Part shown: positions 10,168 through 18,174 of the stretch, one piece after another
Layout of the letters: every line of letters starts with the position of its first letter
Numbering within the stretch: position 1 is the stretch's first letter
Assembly: GCA_022842935.1 (NCBI GenBank)
Contig: JALHOP010000004.1
Coordinates: 372,001-436,000 of the forward strand
From: Myxococcota bacterium
Lineage (GTDB): Bacteria; Myxococcota; XYA12-FULL-58-9; JALHOP01
DNA length: 64,000 bases
Direction of reading: 5' to 3'
The notes under the pieces: generated by a model
Database searches by the model: none
What the model was told of the DNA's origin: nothing
The model's input: only the letters and a program-made list of their open reading frames with translations
Made by a program: the position numbers and the translations under genes

Positions 10168-10418
10168 GGGAGGAGAGCTCCTGAAGAGCATCGACGTTGA
10201 GGGACGCACCATACTCGGGAGCGGAGGTCCAAGTGTATGTGAAAACGACCGCGTCCCTCCGTCTGGTCGGCAGTGTGCCTGGAACGCCACGCCGATCGCG
10301 CGCATGACCCGTTACGCCCCACACTCCCCCGGCCAAACATGCCGAGAGCCAGCGCTTGCCGGCACGTCGGTTGCACAGCTGGTCGACGTCGCTACCCAAA
10401 CCTTCAATGGAGCAAACC

Positions 10419-10859
10419 ATGCAGGACATGCAGAAGAACACCGTCGACCAGCTCAACTCTTTCCTCCGCGGCGAGATCTCGGCCGTCGAGACGTACCGCC
10501 AGGCGCTCGACGCTCTCGCTACGTCCGAGCACAGCAGTAGGCTAGCCGAGTGCAAGCAGTCGCATGAGCAACGTGTTCAGATCCTGAGCAGTGAGATCCG
10601 CAAGCTCGGAGGCGCGCCTGCAATCTCGTCCGGCATCTGGGGGATGTTCGCGAAAGTCGTCGAGGGCGGCGCCAAGACCCTTGGTGAGAGAGCCGCTATC
10701 GCGGCGCTCGAAGAGGGAGAAGACCATGGCAACGCGGACTACAAACGTGACGTCGCAAAGCTCGACGGGCCGGTGCGTCAGGTCATCGAGAGCCAGGTTC
10801 TGCCGTTGCAGCTACAGACCCACGCCGAGATGAGCGCGCTCAAGAAGCAACTCTCATGA
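10419..10859 (+). CDS. Ferritin-like four-helix protein, DUF2383 (PA2169-type)
   Basis: A 146-residue all-helical protein. The N-terminal half matches the PA2169/DUF2383 pattern: LNSFLRGEISAVETYRQALD, then AECKQSHEQRVQILSSEIRK with an acidic/His ferritin-like layout. The second half has ALEEGEDHGNADYKRDV. Family members are ferritin-like bundles of unknown role, often stress-associated. I place the start at 10419 because GGAG at 10409-10412 is six bases upstream; an ATG at 10407 would add MEQT. It is divergent from the alpha-2-macroglobulin gene across about 250 bases (10168-10418), where no other gene is evident. Confidence 0.8.
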   Translation: MQDMQKNTVDQLNSFLRGEISAVETYRQALDALATSEHSSRLAECKQSHEQRVQILSSEIRKLGGAPAISSGIWGMFAKVVEGGAKTLGERAAIAALEEGEDHGNADYKRDVAKLDGPVRQVIESQVLPLQLQTHAEMSALKKQLS

Positions 10860-10903
10860 GCGGTGTGTGGTGCGGCGTCGGTCGCAAACCTAACGCGCGC
10901 GCG

Positions 10904-11644
10904 TCAACCCAGCATCAACGCTGGGCGAGTGACCCCGAACAGCTCGATGGTGGACCCCGTGATGGTCCGCGCCGCGTCGCTTGCGAGATACACCGCGAGC
11001 GACGCGACATCGCCCTGGGTGACCCGTGCGCGCGGGCCGACACCTTGAGTCGTCGCGCTGTCCGGCTCGATGGCCCCCGGGGCGATGGCGTTCACGCGAA
11101 TGTCGTGAGACCGCAGAGCTTCGGCCGCAGCCTTGGTCAGGCCCTCGAGACCGAATTTCGAAGCGCTTTGGGCGGCCCCGTTCGCGTCCGCGATAGCGCC
11201 GTGAACCGACGTGATGTTGATGATACATCCGCCCGTCTTCTGCGCGACGAACGCTCGACCAAAGGCCTGGGTGAGTGCGAACGGAGCGGTCAGATTGGTT
11301 GCAAGTGACGAAGCCCAATCCGCGGCCGTGAGGTCGAGAAACGGCTTGTACACGAACACGCCGGCGCAGTTGACGAGGACGTCGACACGCCCGAAGGCTC
11401 GCCCTGCCTCGGCAGCGACTTGGCTTGCGGTGTCTGGCCCGTTGACGTCGAGCGCGACGCCAAGCGCTTTTTCGCCTCGGCTACACAAGCGGTTCGCTGC
11501 ATCCCGCACGGCGTCTGCCTTACGCGAGACGATGAGCACCTTGGCACCCGCGCCGACGAACGCATTCGCTATCGCGTAGCCGACCCCGCGACTCCCACCG
11601 GTGATGACAGCGACCCGGCCGTTCAAAACCGCTTGGTCATTCAA
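10904..11644 (-). CDS. Short-chain dehydrogenase/reductase, catalytic Tyr replaced by Gln
   Basis: A 246-residue classical-SDR fold. The nucleotide-binding motif is TGGSRGVG (15-22), then NCAG (92-95), Asn117 and Ser146 in NITSVHG. The YxxxK catalytic motif reads QSASK: position 159, exactly 13 residues after Ser146, is Gln (codon CAA), while Lys163 is kept. The C-terminal part PGAIEPDS and GSTIELFGV is normal. Without Tyr the usual proton relay is absent, so it may be a pseudo-enzyme, a binding or regulatory protein, or use altered chemistry. The start overlaps the last eight bases of lepB, so translation is probably coupled. Confidence 0.9.
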   Translation of the reverse strand: MNDQAVLNGRVAVITGGSRGVGYAIANAFVGAGAKVLIVSRKADAVRDAANRLCSRGEKALGVALDVNGPDTASQVAAEAGRAFGRVDVLVNCAGVFVYKPFLDLTAADWASSLATNLTAPFALTQAFGRAFVAQKTGGCIINITSVHGAIADANGAAQSASKFGLEGLTKAAAEALRSHDIRVNAIAPGAIEPDSATTQGVGPRARVTQGDVASLAVYLASDAARTITGSTIELFGVTRPALMLG

Positions 11645-12572
11645 TCCAGGTACCCAAGCGTTTGATGTCGAGACCGTCTTTGCCCCACGACCACCATACG
11701 AACATGGCGCGGCCCAAGACGTTTTGCAGCGGTACCATACCCCAGGCGCGGCTGTCGTATGAGTGATCGCGATTGTCGCCCATCACGAAGATCTGCCCCT
11801 CGGGGACCTTGCGTGGCCCCCAGTTGTTCGAGCGTTGCGACACCGCGGGATCCTCGAGGACAGTATAGGACTTGTCGGCGAGGCGCTCTGTGTAAGCAAG
11901 GCTGTGCTGCTGCGTCCAGGCCGTGCTGTTGGTTTCGCGGTCCCAAACGTCGACCTTGCCTAAGGGTTCGCGGACGACCTCGACCCCGTTGACGAAGATG
12001 ACACCCCGCCGGAGCTCGATGGTGTCGCCAGGAACCCCGATGACGCGCTTGATGAAGTCTTCGTGCGGCTCGTTTGGGAAGATGAAGACGACCACGTCAC
12101 CGTTTTTGGGCGGCGCGAAGTCCACCATACGAATCGACGTGAAGGGGACGCGCAGCCCGTACACCCACTTGTTCACGAAAATCTGGTCGCCGATCGCGAG
12201 CGTCGGGATCATCGACCCGCTTGGGATCTTGAAGGCCTCGAGAACAAACGAGCGCAAGAGCAAGGCGACCAGCACCGCGACGATGATTTGCTCGAGCGAC
12301 TCGCGCCACGCTGGTTTGCGATACGATCCGAGGTCGGCGTCGATGAGCTCGCTCAGGTGGTCGCTTGCGCGCGTGATGCCCTCGACGTTGTCGCCTCGCG
12401 CGAGCTCGGCGGTCTCTTCGGCGCTACCGCGGATAGCCCCGCGGGTGCTCTCGGACACCCCACCCTTGGCCCGTCGCAGGAGCTTGTGAGCCTCTTTCAC
12501 CCGCTGACGGGCAAGGCGTCGCGCGTCGCGCAGCTTAGAGTCGAGCATGAATGGGACCGATACACCCGACAT
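11637..12572 (-). CDS. lepB: Signal peptidase I
   Basis: A membrane serine protease that removes signal peptides from exported proteins. Of 311 residues, about the first 90 form a charged helical N-terminal extension (RRLARQRVKEAHKLLRR). One TM helix follows (about 96-112), then box B with nucleophile Ser120 (KIPSGSMIPTL), the general base Lys175 in DFIKRVIGVPGD, and box E GDNRDHSYDSRAWG. This is the Ser/Lys dyad S26 layout. The extension is longer than in many single-TM homologues. The following SDR gene overlaps by eight bases. With many lipoproteins and secreted proteins nearby this is the housekeeping export protease. Confidence 0.96.
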   Translation of the reverse strand: MSGVSVPFMLDSKLRDARRLARQRVKEAHKLLRRAKGGVSESTRGAIRGSAEETAELARGDNVEGITRASDHLSELIDADLGSYRKPAWRESLEQIIVAVLVALLLRSFVLEAFKIPSGSMIPTLAIGDQIFVNKWVYGLRVPFTSIRMVDFAPPKNGDVVVFIFPNEPHEDFIKRVIGVPGDTIELRRGVIFVNGVEVVREPLGKVDVWDRETNSTAWTQQHSLAYTERLADKSYTVLEDPAVSQRSNNWGPRKVPEGQIFVMGDNRDHSYDSRAWGMVPLQNVLGRAMFVWWSWGKDGLDIKRLGTWIE

Positions 12573-12676
12573 CGTTGTCCTTGAAGCTCAGCAAACAAAC
12601 CACCCGCCTCGGGGCTTATGCTGTAACGGCGCGGGCCTCCGCAAGCCCATGGCGCACGCTGCACGCCTTCCGGCGA

Positions 12677-13240
12677 TCAGCACCCATCGTCGAACGCGCC
12701 GTTGCAGTCGTCATCGGCCCCGTTACCGCACTGTTCCTGCCCAAAGGGGTTGATACTGGCCACGTTGTCGTCACAATCACACGGGGCGTCGTTGTTTGCG
12801 GGGCCGGTTCCGCACAACCGATAGCCATCGCGGTCGAGGTCGTCCGCAAAGAAACTCTCGTTCATGACGACTTCGAGGTCTTGGCGATTGTTTTCTTCGA
12901 AGTCGAGCTCTTCGCCCACCGACACCACGATGCCTTCGTTTTTGTAGCCCTCGGCGCGCACAATGAGCTCGAGGCCGAGACCGAGGCTTGGGATCATACG
13001 CACGATCAAGGGGTCGATGTTGATGTCACGGTCGCGCGTCTCGCGCTCGATGACGTCGACGATGCCTTCGCGGCTACGCGCAGACAGAACCACTTTGTCG
13101 ATGTCGCGGACTGTCGACGCGACACTCAAGTAGATTTCTGTCGGTGCCGTTGGGTCTTTCGCACACGCCGAGAGGGTCAGAAACGTAAGGCACGAGGCCA
13201 CATACGATCGTGGCCAAAGGGGCTGTCGCCTTACGGGCAT
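12677..13240 (-). CDS. Lipoprotein with MopE-type DCDD...DDDCNG motif
   Basis: A 187-residue predicted outer-envelope lipoprotein. The start at 13240 gives MPVRRQPLWPRSYVASC and a lipobox LSAC (Cys26). The middle is a beta-rich domain of unknown type. The C-terminus holds DRDGYRLCGTG followed by DCDDNVASINPFGQEQCGNG and DDDCNGAFDDGC. That Asp/Cys pattern is the MopE-type putative metal-binding motif seen many times in Myxococcota surface proteins, probably disulfide-bonded and calcium-binding. It is divergent from the gene at 13313 across 72 bases. Function unknown. Confidence 0.8.
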   Translation of the reverse strand: MPVRRQPLWPRSYVASCLTFLTLSACAKDPTAPTEIYLSVASTVRDIDKVVLSARSREGIVDVIERETRDRDINIDPLIVRMIPSLGLGLELIVRAEGYKNEGIVVSVGEELDFEENNRQDLEVVMNESFFADDLDRDGYRLCGTGPANNDAPCDCDDNVASINPFGQEQCGNGADDDCNGAFDDGC

Positions 13241-13312
13241 GGCTGGGAAGATGACGTGTGAATGACACCTACGCAAGACGTGTGCGATTCCAACCGATTG
13301 GAGTAGTCTCGA

Positions 13313-13672
13313 ATGGCCATGGGTCACGCCCTCACCCGTATCGCCCACGACGAGCTGCTCGGTGACATCGATGTCGACCGCATGGAGCACGTCATGAACA
13401 GCGAAATCGAAGCGCTGCGCACCGCGACGGGGCTCCTCACGGCATCGCGCCAGAACCTCATCGACCACTTCACCCGCAATAGTCCGCAGAGCATCTTGAC
13501 CGCGATGCGCGACCGCCTCTCGGGCGATCGCTTGCGGAACGTGGCGGAAGCCGTGCGCGCTGTCATGTACCAGCCCGGACAGACCGTCGTACCGAAAGGC
13601 TACGTGATCGAGGTCTCAGAGCGTGGGGCCGTGCGCTTGGTGCAGGGCGCGAACGAGGCGACACCCTCATGA
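13313..13672 (+). CDS. Hypothetical protein (119 aa)
   Basis: A soluble, largely helical protein with no recognised domain. The C-terminal third (QPGQTVVPKGYVIEVSERGA) looks like a small beta hairpin. The start at 13313 has GGAG nine bases upstream; a second in-frame ATG at 13319 is possible. The stop overlaps the start of the small lipoprotein gene (ATGA, 13669-13672), so the two are probably translated together. Confidence 0.6.
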   Translation: MAMGHALTRIAHDELLGDIDVDRMEHVMNSEIEALRTATGLLTASRQNLIDHFTRNSPQSILTAMRDRLSGDRLRNVAEAVRAVMYQPGQTVVPKGYVIEVSERGAVRLVQGANEATPS

Positions 13673-13878
13673 AACACCTGTTTGCGGTGATCGCGGCTCT
13701 CGCGCTCGCGGGCTGCGTCCACACCTCCTCGAACGGCTGCACTGAATACGACCCGTGGTGCGGACCGAAGGTGTGCACGACCGACGCGCGCGGGTGCGTC
13801 GTTTGCACGTGCGAGAGCACGCAGCGCGATGGTCAAGTGGTGCCAGATGGCGTGCCTGACCGGCGCGCGCCTCGTTGA
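13669..13878 (+). CDS. Small cysteine-rich lipoprotein (69 aa)
   Basis: MKHLFAVIAALALAGC is a clear lipoprotein signal (Cys16). The mature ~54 residues contain seven or so cysteines (GCTEYDPWCG, VCTTDARGCVVCTCE), which suggests a disulfide-rich knot. It overlaps the upstream gene by four bases (ATGA) and converges on lepA with 18 bases between. Family unknown; small Cys-rich lipoproteins are common in Myxococcota. Confidence 0.7.
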   Translation: MKHLFAVIAALALAGCVHTSSNGCTEYDPWCGPKVCTTDARGCVVCTCESTQRDGQVVPDGVPDRRAPR

Positions 13879-13896
13879 TTGGTCCGCCGCAGCGGG

Positions 13897-15696
13897 TCAG
13901 TCGGCGCGTAGCACCGCCAAGAACGCTTCTTGCGGCAGCTCGACGCTGCCTACGGATTTCATGCGCTTCTTGCCCTCTTTCTGTTTCTCGAGGAGCTTGC
14001 GCTTGCGGCTGATGTCGCCGCCGTAGCACTTCGCGGTGACGTTCTTGCGGTACGCCTTGACCGTCGTCCGTGCAATGATGCGCGTGCCAATGGCCGCCTG
14101 CACGGCGACCTCGAATTGCTGGCGCGGAATGATGTCCTTGAGCTTCGAGCAAAGGACCTGTCCGCGGTCGAAGGCCCGCTCCTTGTGGACGATGATACTC
14201 AGGGCGTCGACGACCTCGCCGTTGATCAAGATATCGAGCTTGATGAGATCAGCGGGCTGATAGCCGGCGAGCTCGTAGTCCACCGAAGCGTACCCGCGCG
14301 AGGCGCTCTTGAGCTTGTCGTAGAAGTCGTAGACGACCTCGGCGAGCGGCAGCTCGTAGCTCAACATGACGCGGTCGTGCGCTGCGTAGGTCAAATTGAT
14401 CTGCTTGCCGCGGCGCTCTTCGCACAGCTTCATCAGGTTGCCGACGTACTCTTGCGGCACGTGGATGTTGGCCTTGATGAGCGGCTCTTCGATACGATCG
14501 ATTTCGGTTGTCGGCGGGAGCTTGGCCGGGTTGTCGATGCGCAGCATCTCGCCGCGGGTCGTATGGACCTCGTAGATGACCGTGGGCGCGGTCGTGATGA
14601 GGTCGAGGTTGTATTCGCGCTCGAGGCGCTCCTGGATGATCTCCATATGGAGCAGTCCGAGGAAGCCGCAGCGGAAACCGAAGCCCAGCGCCTGCGAGGT
14701 TTCGGGCTCGAAGCGCGTCGCCGCGTCGTTGAGCTGAAGCTTCTCGAGGGCGTCCTTGAGCTCCTGATAGTCTTTGCTGTCGACGGGAAAGACCCCCGCG
14801 AACACCATGGGCTTGACGTCTTTGAAGCCAGCCAGAGGCTCGGCGGCAGGATTTTCGGCGTAGGTCATGGTGTCGCCGACCTTCGCGAGGTGGATGTCCT
14901 TGATGTTGGCGACGATGAAGCCGACCTCTCCGGCGCGCAGCTCGTCGAGGCGCAACGCGAACGGGTTGAAGGCGCCGACTTCTTGCACCTCGAACACGTT
15001 GTCGTTGCGGAACATCTTTACCTTCGTGCCCTTTTTGACGACGCCGTCGACGATGCGGCAAAGCACGATGACTCCGCGATATGCGTCGAACCACGAGTCG
15101 AAGACCAAAGCCTTCAGTGGCGCGTCGTCGTCACCCTTCGGCGGTGGAACGATCTCGACCACCTTCTCGAGCAGCTCACGAATACCCACGCCCATTTTAG
15201 CGGACACGGGGGTTGCCGCGCTCGCGTCGAGGCCGATGTCGGCCTCGATCTCTTCCTTGGCGCGCTGCACATCGGCACTTGGGAGATCGATCTTGTTGAT
15301 GGCGGGAACGATGTCGAGGTTGTTGTCGAGGGCGAGGTAGACGTTGGCCATCGTCTGCGCCTCGACGCCCTGCGTCGCGTCGACCACGAGAATGGCACCT
15401 TCGCACGCCGCGAGCGACCGCGAGACTTCGTAGGTAAAGTCGACGTGGCCGGGCGTGTCGATGAGGTTGAACTCGTACTTCTGACCGTCGTTTGCGGTGT
15501 AACCTAGGCGCACGGCCTGGGCTTTGATGGTGATGCCGCGCTCACGCTCGAGCTCCATCTTGTCGAGCATCTGATCTTGTTTGGTGCGTTCGTTGACGGC
15601 TTCGCAGACCTCGAGGATGCGGTCGGCGAGCGTGCTCTTGCCGTGATCGATGTGCGCGATGATGGAGAAATTACGGATATGCGACCGGGACGTCAT
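13897..15696 (-). CDS. lepA: Elongation factor 4 (LepA), ribosome-bound GTPase
   Basis: A 599-residue translational GTPase that binds paused ribosomes. P-loop AHIDHGKST is at the N-terminus, switch II is [11 protein letters not shown], and [10 protein letters not shown] supplies NKxD. The LepA-specific C-terminal domain ends with [20 protein letters not shown] and lacks the EF-G domain IV. Length and motifs match the family exactly. It is followed on its 5' side by the unrelated 117-aa gene; no operon partner such as lepB is adjacent, although lepB lies 1.3 kb away on the same strand. Confidence 0.98.
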   Translation of the reverse strand: MTSRSHIRNFSIIAHIDHGKSTLADRILEVCEAVNERTKQDQMLDKMELERERGITIKAQAVRLGYTANDGQKYEFNLIDTPGHVDFTYEVSRSLAACEGAILVVDATQGVEAQTMANVYLALDNNLDIVPAINKIDLPSADVQRAKEEIEADIGLDASAATPVSAKMGVGIRELLEKVVEIVPPPKGDDDAPLKALVFDSWFDAYRGVIVLCRIVDGVVKKGTKVKMFRNDNVFEVQEVGAFNPFALRLDELRAGEVGFIVANIKDIHLAKVGDTMTYAENPAAEPLAGFKDVKPMVFAGVFPVDSKDYQELKDALEKLQLNDAATRFEPETSQALGFGFRCGFLGLLHMEIIQERLEREYNLDLITTAPTVIYEVHTTRGEMLRIDNPAKLPPTTEIDRIEEPLIKANIHVPQEYVGNLMKLCEERRGKQINLTYAAHDRVMLSYELPLAEVVYDFYDKLKSASRGYASVDYELAGYQPADLIKLDILINGEVVDALSIIVHKERAFDRGQVLCSKLKDIIPRQQFEVAVQAAIGTRIIARTTVKAYRKNVTAKCYGGDISRKRKLLEKQKEGKKRMKSVGSVELPQEAFLAVLRAD

Positions 15697-15751
15697 GCGA
15701 AGCGCGGCTCATACCCTAGGCGCATCTGCTCGGAAAGCGCTTCCGTGCGCT

Positions 15752-16105
15752 CTAGAACAGATTAGCGACGTCGCGAACCTGTCTCCACATCGGGTTATTG
15801 ACGCGGCTGAGGTCGTTGGCGCAGCGGTTGTACGCGATGCGCCAACCCTCGCTGCGGGTGATCGCAACGCGGGTCTCCGGGCCCTGTTCGCGGCCAAACA
15901 AGAGACGCTGCTGACGAAAGTCTTTGGTGCTGTCCAGGTCGAAGGTGTCGCGCACCCGGTAGAATGAGCCGACTAAGCCGTGGTCTTCACGAGCCTGCCG
16001 CTCGAACGTGACGGTTCTCCCTGTCACCGTGACGTCGACCTCGGTTGCGGACCACGAACAGGTTGCCTTGACGGTTGTCGGAGCTGGAGCGACGGGGTCG
16101 GCCAT
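15752..16105 (-). CDS. Hypothetical protein (117 aa)
   Basis: A short protein MADPVAPAPTTVKATCSWS with an alternating, probably beta-sandwich N-terminal half (TEVDVTVTGRTVTFERQ). The C-terminal half has RVAITRSEGWRIAYNRCAND. There is no signal peptide. Two cysteines (Cys16 and one near 95) could pair. It lies between lepA and the ribbon-helix-helix gene on the same strand. No family recognised. Confidence 0.5.
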   Translation of the reverse strand: MADPVAPAPTTVKATCSWSATEVDVTVTGRTVTFERQAREDHGLVGSFYRVRDTFDLDSTKDFRQQRLLFGREQGPETRVAITRSEGWRIAYNRCANDLSRVNNPMWRQVRDVANLF

Positions 16106-16219
16106 GGTGGAGCCTCACGTTGGGTGAAAAGAACCCTCTATCGACGGTTCTGTCTTCAGTATCGGCGACGTCGCGATTTCGTTGCTCTATTTCGCATGAT
16201 TCGCCGAATCCGGGGTCGG

Positions 16220-16396
16220 TCAGTCGACGAGTTTGAGCTGCCCAGGAAGCTTGTCGGCGTGCTGCCTGAGTACGAGGTCGATGCCTTCGCGGATGTATTC
16301 GGCAACCGGCACCTTGGTGCGGGCATGGAGCTGCTTGAGTCGGGCGTGTTGCTCCGGCGTCAGGTAGACCGTCGTCGATATCTTCTTGTCCGGCAC
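16220..16396 (-). CDS. Ribbon-helix-helix (CopG/MetJ-Arc type) protein, 58 aa
   Basis: A tiny gene starting at GTG 16396 with AGGG about nine bases upstream. Translation begins MPDKKISTTVYLTPEQHARL and continues KQLHARTKVPVAEYIREGID, ending LPGQLKLVD. It has the ribbon-helix-helix pattern: a short beta strand (ISTTVYL), helix A (PEQHARLKQLHART) and helix B (PVAEYIREGIDLVLRQHA). Such proteins are dimeric DNA-binding repressors, often antitoxins. No toxin-like partner is adjacent: the neighbours are the 117-aa gene and a divergent lipoprotein gene 85 bases away, whose promoter could be its target. Confidence 0.8.
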   Translation of the reverse strand: MPDKKISTTVYLTPEQHARLKQLHARTKVPVAEYIREGIDLVLRQHADKLPGQLKLVD

Positions 16397-16481
16397 GGCG
16401 CGGACCCTACGAGCGCCGCACGCCGGGTGTCAACGCCGCGCCTTCTTGCGCAGCGAGCGCTTCTGCCCCACAACCTTCCGT

Positions 16482-17147
16482 ATGCGGAAGTCCCTTGGGC
16501 TGTTCGTCATCGCTGGCCTATCTGCCTGTAGCGGCTCGCGTAAACCTCCGCCGCAGGCCGCCGCCCTTGAGGCCACGTCCGCAGCGACGGACGACCGCGA
16601 GGCATACGCGAAAGAGCGCAACCTCGAGCTCAAGAGCTTCGATTTGAATCGCGACAAGAAGCCTGACGTCTTCAAATTTTACCGCGTGGCGCCCGACCCT
16701 GCCGCCGCCGGCCAGAGCGTCGAGCAGCTCGTTCGCAAGGACATCGACCTCAATCACGACGGGAAGGTCGACGTCATTCGCCTGTACGACGCCAAGAACC
16801 AGGTCACCGAGGAGCGCACCGACCTCGACTTCGATGGTCGCTATGATGAGCTGGCGTTCTTCGAGGATGCGCGGCTCGCGCGTAAGGAAATCGATCTCGA
16901 CTACGACGGCAAGCCCGAGATGGTTCGCTACTACGCGGACAACAAGCTCGGGCGCGTCGAGACCGATCGCAACGGCGACGGAAAGGTCGACACCTGGGAG
17001 TACTACGAGGCCGGGAAGCTCGAGCGGGTCGGCACCGACAACGATGGGGACGGGATGGTCGACAAGTGGGAACGTCGCTCGGCGGCGAACGCGGCTACGC
17101 CCGAGACGGTGACGGCACCGGCCGATCCCGAGCTAACGGCGCCCTAG
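16482..17147 (+). CDS. Lipoprotein with repeated calcium-loop (DxNxDGKxD) motifs
   Basis: A 221-residue lipoprotein. The start at 16482 gives MRKSLGLFVIAGLSAC (lipobox Cys16). After a linker come at least five tandem acidic loops of dockerin/EF-hand-like form: DLNRDKKPDVFKFY, DLNHDGKVDVIRLY, DLDFDGRYDELAFF, DLDYDGKPEMVRYY, DRNGDGKVDTWEYY and DNDGDGMVDKWE. Each is followed by a short beta strand, so it is probably a calcium-stabilised repeat rod outside the cell. It is divergent from the ribbon-helix-helix gene. Role unknown. Confidence 0.85.
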   Translation: MRKSLGLFVIAGLSACSGSRKPPPQAAALEATSAATDDREAYAKERNLELKSFDLNRDKKPDVFKFYRVAPDPAAAGQSVEQLVRKDIDLNHDGKVDVIRLYDAKNQVTEERTDLDFDGRYDELAFFEDARLARKEIDLDYDGKPEMVRYYADNKLGRVETDRNGDGKVDTWEYYEAGKLERVGTDNDGDGMVDKWERRSAANAATPETVTAPADPELTAP

Positions 17148-17493
17148 CCACGCTCTGAGCTTGCTTCAGGCCGACGCTGGGCACAATCGCGCAACAGGTG
17201 CGCGCGGCTAGCCGAAAGTGCGCGTTACCATGAAAACCAGCGCCACCAAGGCGCAGGCGTCTCACCGCCTGCCCGATAGTACTCCTGCGCGCAGCCGCGC
17301 CCGCGGGGATTCCCAGAACCGCATCACGTCTTTCCTCGAGCCCGGGCCCGGCGCGTCCAGCGCCCGCTACGCCCTGGAGGATGCCCGTCATCAGAGCGGT
17401 GGCGCGCACTTGAACGAAGACGGCTACGACCGCGGCGGCGGACGCGACGCGGGCATCTAGACCCGACGCTCTGCGCACTGGGGTTCGTGCACT
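17148..17493. other. 346-bp intergenic stretch without a confident gene
   Basis: Lies between the convergent calcium-loop lipoprotein and SPOR genes. A plus-strand frame from an ATG at 17230 (75 codons, ending 17460) and a minus-strand GTG frame from 17478 to 17095 are open. Both have poor start signals and composition expected of chance frames in GC-rich DNA, and the minus frame runs into the lipoprotein gene. No clear terminator hairpin with a T-run was seen. Confidence 0.5.
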
Positions 17494-18174
17494 CTACTCC
17501 GCCTTGACGACCCATCCCGCGATATCCGAGGCGACGAGCTGTTGCTTGGCAAGCGTCGCGGCCTCCGAGCTCGGGAACACGCCCAAGCGGACGCGGTGCC
17601 AGGTTCCCTTGCCCGCGATCTGCGTGGCCACCACATAAGGCGAGTAGCCCTTGCGCTTGAGCGACGCGGCGTAGGCGCTCGCCTCGTCTGCGGTCTGGAA
17701 CGAGCTGACTTGGATGGTGTACTCGCCGCTCTTGGCGGGGCCCGTGGCGAGTCCGCCCATGACGTCAGTTGGTGGCGCTGGGGCGGGCTGCGGCGTGGCC
17801 GGGGGAGCGGGTGTTGCGAGGGGCGCAGGCCTTGGCGTCTCGACGGCATCGGTTGCGATCTTCGTCGTGTCCGGAGCTCGCGTCTTCTTGTTGGGCAGCG
17901 GGTCGGCAGACGCGACGGTCGCGCGCTCTCCGTGGGCTTGTGTGAGGCGCGCGTAATACGTCAGCTCGTCGTGGAGCTTGTGCTCGGCGTCAATCTGCTT
18001 GAGCGGATCCGTCGGCGCCTCGTGTTGCGCCACCCTTAGCTTCTCGGCGCGTCGTCCGACCATCACGCCGAGCGCGAAGGTGCAGCCGAGGGCGACCATA
18101 CCGCCCAAGGTGAGCCATACGATTTGCGAGCGCGCGCCGCCCAAGTGCTGCTGGATCTTGCGTACGTCTCTCAA
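17494..18174 (-). CDS. SPOR-domain cell-envelope protein
   Basis: A 226-residue protein starting at TTG with GGAG about six bases upstream. There is a cytoplasmic N-terminus, one TM helix (SQIVWLTLGGMVALGCTFALG, about 16-38), a Pro/Ala-rich periplasmic linker and a C-terminal SPOR domain: EYTIQVSSFQTADEASAYAA, then GKGTWHRVRLGVFPSSEAA. SPOR domains bind denuded peptidoglycan at division septa. Start and argS stop overlap as TTGA, so expression is coupled to argS. The argS-SPOR order recurs in delta-proteobacteria as far as I recall. Confidence 0.9.
   Translation of the reverse strand: MRDVRKIQQHLGGARSQIVWLTLGGMVALGCTFALGVMVGRRAEKLRVAQHEAPTDPLKQIDAEHKLHDELTYYARLTQAHGERATVASADPLPNKKTRAPDTTKIATDAVETPRPAPLATPAPPATPQPAPAPPTDVMGGLATGPAKSGEYTIQVSSFQTADEASAYAASLKRKGYSPYVVATQIAGKGTWHRVRLGVFPSSEAATLAKQQLVASDIAGWVVKAE

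Noticed and set aside
13930-15507. A 525-codon plus-strand open frame opposite lepA
   Set aside because: Antisense shadow of a conserved gene; no motif and Val/Asp-rich composition typical of such shadows.
17095-17478. Hydrophobic 127-codon minus-strand frame after the SPOR gene
   Set aside because: GTG start with no ribosome site, and it runs into the end of the calcium-loop lipoprotein gene; probably a chance frame.
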